This document shows, in pieces, positions 1 to 4,647 of a stretch of DNA of 7,463 bases. Position 1 is the stretch's first letter. Each line of letters starts with the position of its first letter. A model generated the notes under the pieces. The model worked only from the letters and a program-made list of their open reading frames with translations. It was not told where the DNA came from and did no database searches. A program made the position numbers and the translations under genes. Source of the DNA: CAG-826 sp964546565 (GTDB lineage Bacteria > Bacillota_I > Bacilli_A > RFN20 > CAG-826); assembly GCA_964546565.1 (NCBI GenBank), contig CAZJKC010000061.1:1-7463 (forward strand). The letters run 5' to 3'.

Positions 1-2
1 TA

Positions 3-209
3 GTCATGGTCCCTTATAAGACGGATAAACCAGGAATGATCTTTGAATTAAAAGTGGATAGTAAAGTAGAAACTGCCATTGAACAAATAAAAGAGAAAGA
101 TTATTCATCGTCCTTTGGTGATTATCATGGCGATATATTATTAATAGGTATTAATCTTGATTCAAAAACGAAAAAGCATCAAGTGTTGATTGAAAAGATT
201 AGAAAGTAA
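3..209 (+). CDS. AAA-ATPase-like / PD-(D/E)XK nuclease-family protein, C-terminal fragment
   Basis: This is the 3' end of a gene entering from the left edge. The frame is open to the first bases, so the ATG at 6 is most likely an internal methionine. About 68 residues remain. They match my memory of the C-terminal PD-(D/E)XK nuclease-like domain (DUF1703 type) of the large 'AAA-ATPase-like' family common in anaerobic Bacillota and Bacteroidota. The signs are the core strand MIFELKV carrying the E-x-K catalytic pair, the helix AIEQIKEKDY, and the final strand ILLIGINLDSKTKK. The conserved aspartate that precedes the E-x-K strand, and the N-terminal ATPase domain, would lie outside the window. 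The cellular role of this family is poorly defined, so nuclease activity is only inferred from the fold signature. The stop codon is TAA at 207-209, followed at once by a strong hairpin terminator. Confidence 0.8.
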   Translation, partial: VMVPYKTDKPGMIFELKVDSKVETAIEQIKEKDYSSSFGDYHGDILLIGINLDSKTKKHQVLIEKIRK

Positions 210-210
210 T

Positions 211-262
211 GAAAAAGGGGAGGTTGAATGCATTATTAATGACGCATTCAACACCCCTTTTT
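211..262. terminator. Bidirectional intrinsic terminator between convergent genes
   Basis: A long inverted repeat. The outer arm AAAAAGGGG (212-220) pairs with CCCCTTTTT (254-262), and the inner arm GTTGAATGC (223-231) pairs with GCATTCAAC (244-252). A small internal bulge (AG opposite A) and a 12-nt loop complete it. Because the outer arm is A-tract/T-tract symmetric, it presents a GC-rich stem plus U-run on either strand. It starts two bases after the left gene's stop and touches the stop codon of the minus-strand gene (261-263), so it can serve both. Confidence 0.92.
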
Positions 263-1295
263 AATTCACTTTATATGACATAACATTTTTAGTTGCATAA
301 ACATTAAACATACGATATTTTTTACAAGCAGATTCAAAGTTAATATATATCTTTCCATTTGCATAATCTAAATCTTCGCTCATTGGCATTACTCTTATTT
401 TTTTAAGACGATTATTTGAATCTAAATGATAAATAGAAACACTTTCTTCATTGATAAAAATAGTAGAATCTGGCTCTTTATCAATATTTATTTGTTCATA
501 AACATGTAAATATGAATGATAAATACTCCATGATTCTGATAAATAAAACTTGCCTTCATCATCAATTGCAAAGCCTTGTATTTTTTGAGGAAGTGTTAAT
601 ATTTTTTTAGGAGTCAATGAATGTAATCCAAATTCTAGAGCCTTTGGATCATCACTACCATCGTTTTTGGCAAATAGATATTGTTCAACCCAAGCACAAT
701 TAACGGTCCCATCACTTGCTTTCATATGATGAGATGGATCAGTTTCATACTTTTGTGAAAGATAGAATTCACCAACCCATAATTCTTGATCATTACTAAA
801 AACAAATGAGGCTGTTGTATTGACTGGAAAAGACTTCATTGTGAGTGTTTCTTGCTCTTCAAAAGGCTTATAACAGTTATTCTTAATTGCTGAATATGAT
901 AAGACATAAACATTTTCGTCATTAGCGACATAAACCTGGTCATTATGAACCGCTATACCACCAACATGGCCGGTAAATATCTTATTATCGATATTTGGCA
1001 TTTTCACAACACCAACATTATTGTTTTTATCATTTAAATATATACGTGAACTTGTTTTGTCCGTCATATACCCAGAAAAAATAAATAGATCATCCTCCGC
1101 TACATAATCTAATCCTTGTGGACTATATTTAACATCCAATCCTGGTATCAATACTTCCGTCTCCGCTGCACTGAGAAAAGAACTGTAAATAGGATTTTTA
1201 AACGCTAATAAAACTAAAACAAATACAAGTAATAATCCTAGAATAGACCCTAGTATTTTTAAACATAATTTAAGTATCTTCCGAATAATAACCAT
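261..1295 (-). CDS. Membrane-anchored, propeller-like extracytoplasmic protein of unknown function
   Basis: 344 residues. A short basic N-terminus (RK, K, K within the first 13) is followed by one hydrophobic helix at about 12-33 and no obvious cleavage site, suggesting an uncleaved signal anchor with the rest outside the cell. The outer part looks like an all-beta, repeat-type (propeller-like) fold. Short strands such as QGLDYV, LFIFSGYM, HVGGIAVHNDQVYVAN, ELWVGEFY, KIQGFAIDDEGKFYLSES and LDYANGKIYIN recur roughly every 50 residues, like NHL/SMP-30-type proteins. I recall similar clostridial hypothetical proteins with conserved 'QGL', 'HVGGIA', 'LWVGEF' and 'QGF' motifs, but no assigned function. 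No catalytic site can be named. The start ATG at 1293-1295 has AGGTG (1301-1305) 5 nt upstream. It is transcribed convergently with the left gene and divergently from the perR-like gene. Confidence 0.8.
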   Translation of the reverse strand: MVIIRKILKLCLKILGSILGLLLVFVLVLLAFKNPIYSSFLSAAETEVLIPGLDVKYSPQGLDYVAEDDLFIFSGYMTDKTSSRIYLNDKNNNVGVVKMPNIDNKIFTGHVGGIAVHNDQVYVANDENVYVLSYSAIKNNCYKPFEEQETLTMKSFPVNTTASFVFSNDQELWVGEFYLSQKYETDPSHHMKASDGTVNCAWVEQYLFAKNDGSDDPKALEFGLHSLTPKKILTLPQKIQGFAIDDEGKFYLSESWSIYHSYLHVYEQINIDKEPDSTIFINEESVSIYHLDSNNRLKKIRVMPMSEDLDYANGKIYINFESACKKYRMFNVYATKNVMSYKVN

Positions 1296-1307
1296 AGTTT
1301 CACCTAT

Positions 1308-1327
1308 AATACATATTTATATGTATT
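1308..1327 (-). promoter_or_regulatory. Perfect 9-bp inverted repeat in the leader of the propeller-like gene
   Basis: AATACATAT (1308-1316), a 2-nt spacer, then ATATGTATT (1319-1327) is a perfect dyad directly upstream of the ribosome binding site of the minus-strand gene. It could be a repressor operator or a small mRNA hairpin, although a 2-nt spacer favours a DNA-binding dyad over a stable hairpin. It is purely A/T with one C/G per arm, so chance is possible in such AT-rich DNA. Confidence 0.4.
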
Positions 1328-1350
1328 TATCCTTTCTTGCTTATTTAATA

Positions 1351-1379
1351 ACTTTATTTTTGCTTATCTAATTTCTCAA
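1351..1379 (-). promoter_or_regulatory. Weak candidate promoter for the propeller-like gene
   Basis: Read on the minus strand, TTGAGA (complement of 1374-1379) is followed after 17 nt by TAAAGT (complement of 1351-1356), which fits the -10 consensus only 4/6. It lies about 55 bp upstream of the start codon and upstream of the dyad at 1308-1327. The octamer TTGCTTAT occurs twice in this stretch (1337-1344 and 1360-1367). Other AT-rich hexamers here could serve equally well. Confidence 0.3.
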
Positions 1380-1435
1380 ATAAAAGAATGAGATAGCATA
1401 ATTATTGTACATAAAAATAAAATAATAAAAAAGTG

Positions 1436-1464
1436 TTTACAAAATCTTTTTTATCATGTACAAT
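1436..1464 (+). promoter_or_regulatory. Sigma-A-type promoter of the perR-rubrerythrin operon
   Basis: TTTACA (1436-1441) and TACAAT (1459-1464) are separated by exactly 17 bp, each one mismatch from consensus. Transcription should begin near 1471-1473, placing the Fur/PerR-type operator (1474-1492) right on the initial transcribed region, as expected for a self-repressed operon. Confidence 0.82.
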
Positions 1465-1473
1465 GTATTTGTA

Positions 1474-1492
1474 AATGAGAACAATTCTCATT
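1474..1492 (+). promoter_or_regulatory. Fur/PerR-type operator overlapping the start of transcription
   Basis: AATGAGAA, 3-nt centre, TTCTCATT is a perfect 8-3-8 inverted repeat closely resembling Fur-superfamily boxes (dyads built from TGAGAAT/TGATAAT-type half sites). It lies about 10 bp after the -10 hexamer and ends just before the Shine-Dalgarno of the Fur-family gene. Autoregulation by the adjacent regulator is inferred from position and sequence; it controls both genes of the operon. Confidence 0.85.
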
Positions 1493-1498
1493 AAGGAG
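1493..1498 (+). promoter_or_regulatory. Shine-Dalgarno that fixes the start of the Fur-family gene at 1505
   Basis: AAGGAG is followed by 6 nt and then ATG at 1505. The upstream in-frame ATG at 1475 lies inside the operator dyad and only about 3 nt from the predicted transcript start, so it cannot have a ribosome binding site. Confidence 0.88.
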
Positions 1499-1504
1499 CT
1501 AAAG

Positions 1505-1888
1505 ATGATTAGGAGAAAAACAAAACAAAGGGAGGCTATATATCAAAGTATTTGTGACATGGGTCATGCCAGTATTGCCGAAATTAAAGAGTATTTGCAA
1601 AGCATGAATATCATGATACCAACAGCAACATTATATCGAAATCTTTCTATTTTATTAGAAGATGGATTAATTCGCTCGATACAAAGCAATGAATTTGAAG
1701 TATATGAGGCTACAATTAGACAACCACATCATCACTTTCACTGTTTAAAATGTCATAACATATATGATATTATGTCTGATCAAATTCAATTAATATACAA
1801 GAATCCTGATGTTTTAAATGATTTTATCATCCAACAAGAAAGTGTTCTCATACACGGTATTTGCCCCCGTTGTGGCAAAAAGAAATAA
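1505..1888 (+). CDS. perR: Fur-family regulator, probably PerR-type peroxide sensor
   Basis: 127 residues from the ATG chosen for its AAGGAG site. The N-terminal winged helix (about 1-70) contains the family recognition helix TATLYRNLSILLEDGLI (40-56). The C-terminal dimerisation/metal domain carries C80-x2-C83 and C120-x2-C123, the four-cysteine structural zinc site of PerR and many Fur proteins. Candidate regulatory-metal ligands aligned by eye to Bacillus subtilis PerR are H21 (H37), H75 and H77 (H91, H93) and D88 (D104). Asp at the last position is typical of PerR, whereas Fur usually has Glu. The fifth ligand region has E68 instead of PerR Asp85, so the assignment is not complete. It should repress its own operon in the metal-bound form and release DNA on peroxide-driven oxidation. 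A neighbouring rubrerythrin, a classic PerR target, supports this. Alternatives are Fur or Zur. Confidence 0.85.
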   Translation: MIRRKTKQREAIYQSICDMGHASIAEIKEYLQSMNIMIPTATLYRNLSILLEDGLIRSIQSNEFEVYEATIRQPHHHFHCLKCHNIYDIMSDQIQLIYKNPDVLNDFIIQQESVLIHGICPRCGKKK

Positions 1889-1891
1889 TAT

Positions 1892-1904
1892 TCCGTAAAA
1901 CGGA
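1892..1904 (+). promoter_or_regulatory. Small hairpin in the perR-rubrerythrin intercistronic gap
   Basis: TCCGT (1892-1896), AAA, ACGGA (1900-1904) is a perfect 5-bp stem with a 3-nt loop in the 30-nt gap between the two cistrons, ending 1 nt before the AGGAG ribosome binding site (1906-1910). It has no following T-run, so it is not a terminator. It might affect mRNA processing or relative translation, or be incidental. Confidence 0.4.
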
Positions 1905-1918
1905 GAGGAGAAAGAAAA

Positions 1919-2470
1919 ATGAAATACAAATGTAAAATCTGTGGACAAGTGTTTGAAGTAAAAGATGGTGAAAAACCAGTTTGTCCAGTATGCAAAGCCG
2001 AAGGCGACAAATTAGAAGTTTATGAAGAAACAACCGGTGAATTAGTTTGGGCCGCTGAACATTCAGTTGGCATCGCTAAAGGCATCGATTCCATAATTGT
2101 AGATGGATTACGTAATCACTTTAATGGCGAATGTAGTGAAGTTGGTATGTATATGGCTATGGCTCGTCAAGCATTCCGTGAAGGATATCCTGAAATCGGT
2201 CAATTATTTGAACAAATTGCTCGCGAAGAAGCTGAACACGCTGCTCGTTTTGGTGAAATGTTAGGTGAATTAGTTAGCGATAGCACTAAAGCAAATATTG
2301 AAAAAATGTTAGCGGGTGAAAATGGTGCTTGCTTTGGTAAAATGGACATTGCCAAACGAGCCAAAGAATTAGGTTTAGACGCTATCCACGATAGTGTACA
2401 TGAAATGGCTCGTGATGAAGCAAGACATGGCAAGTCTTTAGAAGCAGTTTTAAAAAGATATTTCAAATAA
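1919..2470 (+). CDS. Reverse rubrerythrin (N-terminal rubredoxin plus ferritin-like diiron domain)
   Basis: 183 residues. Domain order is the reverse of classical rubrerythrin. A rubredoxin-like Fe(Cys)4 centre comes first (C5-x2-C8 and C22-P-x-C25), then a four-helix diiron domain (about 40-183). Diiron ligands appear as E74 in the first helix, E104-x2-H107 in the second, E134 in the third and E167-x2-H170 in the fourth. The ending DEARHGK...LKRYF is typical of reverse rubrerythrins. In clostridia such proteins reduce hydrogen peroxide to water, and sometimes O2, in the cytoplasm, using electrons passed from NAD(P)H through a flavoprotein/rubredoxin partner; no such partner is encoded here. 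AGGAG at 1906-1910 lies 8 nt before the ATG. It is the second gene of the perR operon, 30 nt downstream, so de-repression by peroxide is inferred. It is visibly less AT-rich than its neighbours, consistent with high expression. Confidence 0.94.
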   Translation: MKYKCKICGQVFEVKDGEKPVCPVCKAEGDKLEVYEETTGELVWAAEHSVGIAKGIDSIIVDGLRNHFNGECSEVGMYMAMARQAFREGYPEIGQLFEQIAREEAEHAARFGEMLGELVSDSTKANIEKMLAGENGACFGKMDIAKRAKELGLDAIHDSVHEMARDEARHGKSLEAVLKRYFK

Positions 2471-2475
2471 GTAAT

Positions 2476-2497
2476 AAAAGGCTCAATGAGCCTTTTT
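2476..2497 (+). terminator. Intrinsic terminator of the perR-rubrerythrin operon
   Basis: AAAAGGCTC (2476-2484), loop AAT, GAGCCTTTT (2488-2496) with a further T forms a perfect 9-bp stem ending in a T-run, 6 nt after the rubrerythrin stop codon. The A-rich 5' arm makes it partly usable on the other strand. Confidence 0.92.
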
Positions 2498-2509
2498 CAT
2501 ATGATAAAA

Positions 2510-2549
2510 CCAAGAGGAAACAATAATCTTCTTGGCTTTTCTTTTTTTC
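2510..2549 (+). terminator. Second, tandem intrinsic terminator
   Basis: CCAAGAGGA (2510-2518) pairs with TCTTCTTGG (2527-2535), nine pairs including one G-U, around an 8-nt A-rich loop. A long T-rich tract follows (2537-2549, interrupted by one C). It lies 13 nt after the first terminator and directly before the queT promoter, so it insulates queT from read-through of the strongly expressed rubrerythrin operon. Confidence 0.8.
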
Positions 2550-2578
2550 TTGACAAAAATGCAATTTTTATCTATTAT
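2550..2578 (+). promoter_or_regulatory. Strong promoter of the preQ1 riboswitch-queT unit
   Basis: TTGACA (2550-2555) is a perfect -35 box. It is separated by 17 bp from TATTAT (2573-2578), one mismatch from the -10 consensus. The transcript would start near 2585, only a few bases before the first stem of the riboswitch. Confidence 0.9.
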
Positions 2579-2589
2579 AGCCATGGTTT

Positions 2590-2633
2590 GAGATGTTCCT
2601 TGCCTAACCATCTCGATATAAAAAACAAGGGAG
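2590..2633 (+). ncRNA. preQ1-I riboswitch (translational)
   Basis: Stem P1 is GAGATG (2590-2595) with CATCTC (2609-2614), closing a 13-nt loop beginning TTC. Loop bases CTTG (2599-2602) can pair with CAAG (2626-2629) to form the H-type pseudoknot, and the joining strand ATATAAAAAA (2616-2625) is the hallmark A-rich segment. Layout and spacing match preQ1-I aptamers such as the B. subtilis one (loop TTC...GC, then ATAAAAAACTAAGGA). The 3' pseudoknot strand overlaps the Shine-Dalgarno AAGGGAG (2627-2633), so ligand binding should hide the ribosome site and lower synthesis of the transporter when preQ1 is plentiful. No terminator hairpin follows, which supports translational control. The downstream queT-type gene fits independently. 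Confidence 0.88.
2627..2633 (+). promoter_or_regulatory. Shine-Dalgarno embedded in the riboswitch, setting the GTG start of queT
   Basis: AAGGGAG lies 8 nt before GTG at 2642. Its first three bases belong to the CAAG strand of the predicted pseudoknot. This pairing both identifies the true start and explains how ligand binding could block translation. Confidence 0.82.
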
Positions 2634-2641
2634 TGTTCTTC

Positions 2642-3130
2642 GTGAAAAAGAAATCATCATTTCGTTTAAATGATTTATCTAAAATAGCTATTGTCGCGGC
2701 CTTATATGTTGCTTTAACACTTGTTCTCGCACCTTTATCATACGCAAATATACAAATTCGTATTGCTGAATGTTTAATTATGCTTTGTTTTTATTCTAAA
2801 AAGTATGAATATTCGTTAACTATTGGTTGCTTCATTACCAATATTTTTTCACCTCTTGGCTGGTATGATATGGTCTTTGGGACTTTAGCGACTTTAATCG
2901 CGGTTATTGGTGTGAATCGCATCAAAAACATTTATTTAGCAGCCTTATGGGCCATATTATGGAACGGTATTATTATTGGAATAGAATCAAGCATTGTCTA
3001 TCAACTACCCTTTTTAATTTGTGCTGGTGAAGTGGCAATTGGAGAGCTGATTGCTATTATGATAATTGGCATTCCTTTTATTCATATCTTAAAGAAATCA
3101 AGTTTATTTGATAAATTAGTTAATGAATAA
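2642..3130 (+). CDS. queT: QueT-type queuosine-precursor (preQ1) transporter
   Basis: 162 residues from the GTG at 2642. The open frame extends upstream to 2486, but that part covers two terminators, the promoter and the riboswitch, and its ATG lies inside a terminator loop. The protein is a small polytopic membrane protein. A lysine-rich start (MKKKSSFRLNDLSK) leads into about five hydrophobic segments, near 12-35, 40-55, 65-80, 85-125 (probably two helices) and 130-153. Features matching the QueT family (ECF-type substrate component) include IAIVAALYVALTLVLAPLSY, the charged-polar IQIRIAECLIML segment and NIFSPLGWYDMVFGTLATL. QueT proteins are thought to bind queuosine precursors in the membrane and work with a shared ECF energising module, which is not encoded here. 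The preQ1 riboswitch just upstream independently supports the substrate. It is convergent with the glycosyltransferase gene. Confidence 0.93.
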   Translation: MKKKSSFRLNDLSKIAIVAALYVALTLVLAPLSYANIQIRIAECLIMLCFYSKKYEYSLTIGCFITNIFSPLGWYDMVFGTLATLIAVIGVNRIKNIYLAALWAILWNGIIIGIESSIVYQLPFLICAGEVAIGELIAIMIIGIPFIHILKKSSLFDKLVNE

Positions 3131-3245
3131 TAACCATCAGTCTAATACTAACTTTTTCATTTCATAATCATTATTTCTAACATAGTAATATTCAATACTT
3201 TTATATAATGTATTAATTTCTTTTTTCTAAACAAATCCTTCTTTT
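3131..3245. other. Convergent intergenic gap without a clear terminator
   Basis: This 115-bp, very AT-rich gap lies between the 3' ends of queT (+) and the glycosyltransferase gene (-). I looked for a GC-bearing stem followed by a T-run on either strand and found only a 5-bp AATAC/GTATT pairing, too weak to call. Termination of both genes is unexplained by simple hairpins. Confidence 0.5.
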
Positions 3246-4373
3246 TTATATTTCCTCAAAATAAATATTTTCTAATTCTTTTTCGACATTGGTCGATAGA
3301 TAATATGTAGCAATCTCAAGATTATAAGCAATTCGACCATCAAAACTATAAGGATCATCAATATATCTAATTATTAAGCGAGCTACTCTTTCATATTCTT
3401 TATCATAAAACTGATATGTATCATGGTCTTTTAATATCTCATTATGAAATCTATTAGATGATGCAAATACTAAATGTCCGCATAACATAGCTTCTAAAGC
3501 ACAATTAGAGAATTGTTCATTACTAAAGGGGGCTATAGTCACATCGCATACTTGCATATACTTTCCTACAATAGTAGTGCGTCCAATAAAAGTAATATAT
3601 TCATCAAGAAAATTATCTTTAACATATTTTTCTAATTTGCTTTTCAATGGTCCATCACCAGCAATATATAGCATAACATGGTCATGCCCTTGTTTTACTA
3701 ATGATTCAACAACCTTAATTGCAAATATATGATTGCCATTTTCATCTAATTCTCCCTCTGTAAAAAGTAACAAACGATTTTTAGGCATTTCTAAATCATT
3801 CTTTATAATTGCTTGTATTTTCTTAGAAGCAACATAAAAATAAGTGGAATTAATACCTGTACCATGCACAAAAAAAGTGTTCTTGATAAATTCCGCTTTC
3901 GAAATATCTTTATCTTCTTCATTTATAACAATTATTTTATCAGTGAAATGAGCATAGAAGCTCTCTATAGGATAATAAAATAGCCAATGTTTTAAAGGAG
4001 CGTCATTATGAAACTTAAATCCCAATGTGGTATAAAACACTTTAGTGCCGCGCTTACGACATGTACGAGCACATTTGCGGCCAAAGACACCGCCAATAAA
4101 AGTGAAACAATGGATAAAATGATAATAATCGGAATTAACTATTTGTTTAAGAACTTTTTTCGCCTTTCTATTTTGTGAGCAAAATAAAGATTCTCCAAAT
4201 GGTACATCAAACACTTTATCTATAAAATCAAGATTAATATCTTTGCGACCTTCTAAATCATTAGATGCCGCGACATGTACTTCATAATCATGAGCGTGTA
4301 AAACTTTCGCTAATGGTTTATAAAATTGAGCAATATGGCTCTGTTTATCAGCAATTAACAATACTTTCTTCAT
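3246..4373 (-). CDS. Glycosyltransferase family 4-type protein (divergent)
   Basis: 375 residues, two Rossmann-like halves (GT-B). The N-terminal half opens MKKVLLIADKQSHIAQFYKP and contains HFIHCFTFIGG (86-96), YTTLGFKFHNDAP (114-126) and IVINEED (148-154), the layout of EpsD/CapM-like transferases. The C-terminal half has EGELDENGNH (206-215), YIAGDGPL, TFIGR and the E-x7-E nucleotide-sugar motif E286...E294. It should transfer a sugar from a nucleotide donor at the inner membrane face; donor and acceptor cannot be read from sequence. Several usual residues differ: the HGFHF histidines are L117 and K120, HCHTP reads HCFTF, and the Lys of NKN is G213. The start is ATG at 4371-4373 with AAGAGG (4385-4390) 11 nt upstream; an in-frame TTG at 4403 lacks a ribosome site. 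No polysaccharide cluster surrounds it. Confidence 0.87.
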   Translation of the reverse strand: MKKVLLIADKQSHIAQFYKPLAKVLHAHDYEVHVAASNDLEGRKDINLDFIDKVFDVPFGESLFCSQNRKAKKVLKQIVNSDYYHFIHCFTFIGGVFGRKCARTCRKRGTKVFYTTLGFKFHNDAPLKHWLFYYPIESFYAHFTDKIIVINEEDKDISKAEFIKNTFFVHGTGINSTYFYVASKKIQAIIKNDLEMPKNRLLLFTEGELDENGNHIFAIKVVESLVKQGHDHVMLYIAGDGPLKSKLEKYVKDNFLDEYITFIGRTTIVGKYMQVCDVTIAPFSNEQFSNCALEAMLCGHLVFASSNRFHNEILKDHDTYQFYDKEYERVARLIIRYIDDPYSFDGRIAYNLEIATYYLSTNVEKELENIYFEEI

Positions 4374-4412
4374 TCTTATCTCAACCTCTTTTTTACTTAT
4401 CAAAGCATCATT

Positions 4413-4437
4413 GTAACAAAGGAAATACCTTCGTTAC
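4413..4437 (-). promoter_or_regulatory. Inverted repeat in the glycosyltransferase leader
   Basis: GTAAC-A-AAGG (4413-4422), 5-nt loop, CCTT-C-GTTAC (4428-4437): nine of ten positions pair, with one A/C mismatch. As minus-strand RNA it would form a stem in the 5' leader, about 40-65 nt before the start codon. It may be an operator or an mRNA stem. There is a T-rich tail only on the plus strand, where nothing appears to be transcribed. Confidence 0.45.
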
Positions 4438-4581
4438 TTTTAATTTCTAATAGAACATAACTATATGTTTCTTTATTATTTTAACACAATGTAAATATCA
4501 CTTTAATATAAAATGTTCATAAAATTACGGTATTTTTTCTAATATATTTATATATTTTCATTAAAACTATTCTTTAAAAGT

Positions 4582-4622
4582 AAAAAAATCTCATACAAGA
4601 TATCTAAATCCTATATGAGATT
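4582..4622 (-). terminator. Intrinsic terminator of the large surface-protein gene
   Basis: On the minus strand, AATCTCATA (complement of 4614-4622) pairs perfectly with TATGAGATT (complement of 4587-4595) around an 18-nt interior, followed by a run of seven U residues (complement of 4582-4588). It begins about 25 nt after the stop codon at 4648-4650 and separates this gene from the downstream glycosyltransferase. Confidence 0.85.
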
Positions 4623-4647
4623 GTTATTTAATATTTAGACTTCTTAA

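Larger units (their letters stand above)
4404..4647. other. Intergenic region upstream of the glycosyltransferase gene
   Basis: Apart from the leader hairpin (4413-4437) and the terminator of the large surface gene (4582-4622), this 244-bp AT-rich stretch holds no gene. Minus-strand promoter elements for the glycosyltransferase must lie here. A possible pair is TTGTGT followed about 17-19 nt later by ATATAG/TATAGT, near 4460-4485, but neither hexamer is convincing. Confidence 0.5.

Noticed and set aside
1475..1888. Reading the Fur-type dyad as coding sequence of a longer regulator
   Set aside because: The dyad is perfect, is placed at +1 of a good promoter, and the upstream ATG has no ribosome site.
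1786..2033. Open frames antisense to the 3' end of the Fur-family gene and the start of the rubrerythrin gene
   Set aside because: They lie opposite two well-supported genes, have no ribosome site or promoter, and their proteins have no recognisable domain.
2200..2466. 88-residue frame antisense to the rubrerythrin gene
   Set aside because: It is the shadow of a strongly conserved coding frame; no start signal, low-complexity Ser/Ala-rich product.
4265..4450. Plus-strand frame overlapping the start of the glycosyltransferase gene
   Set aside because: Antisense to a confident gene; no Shine-Dalgarno, and no family resemblance.
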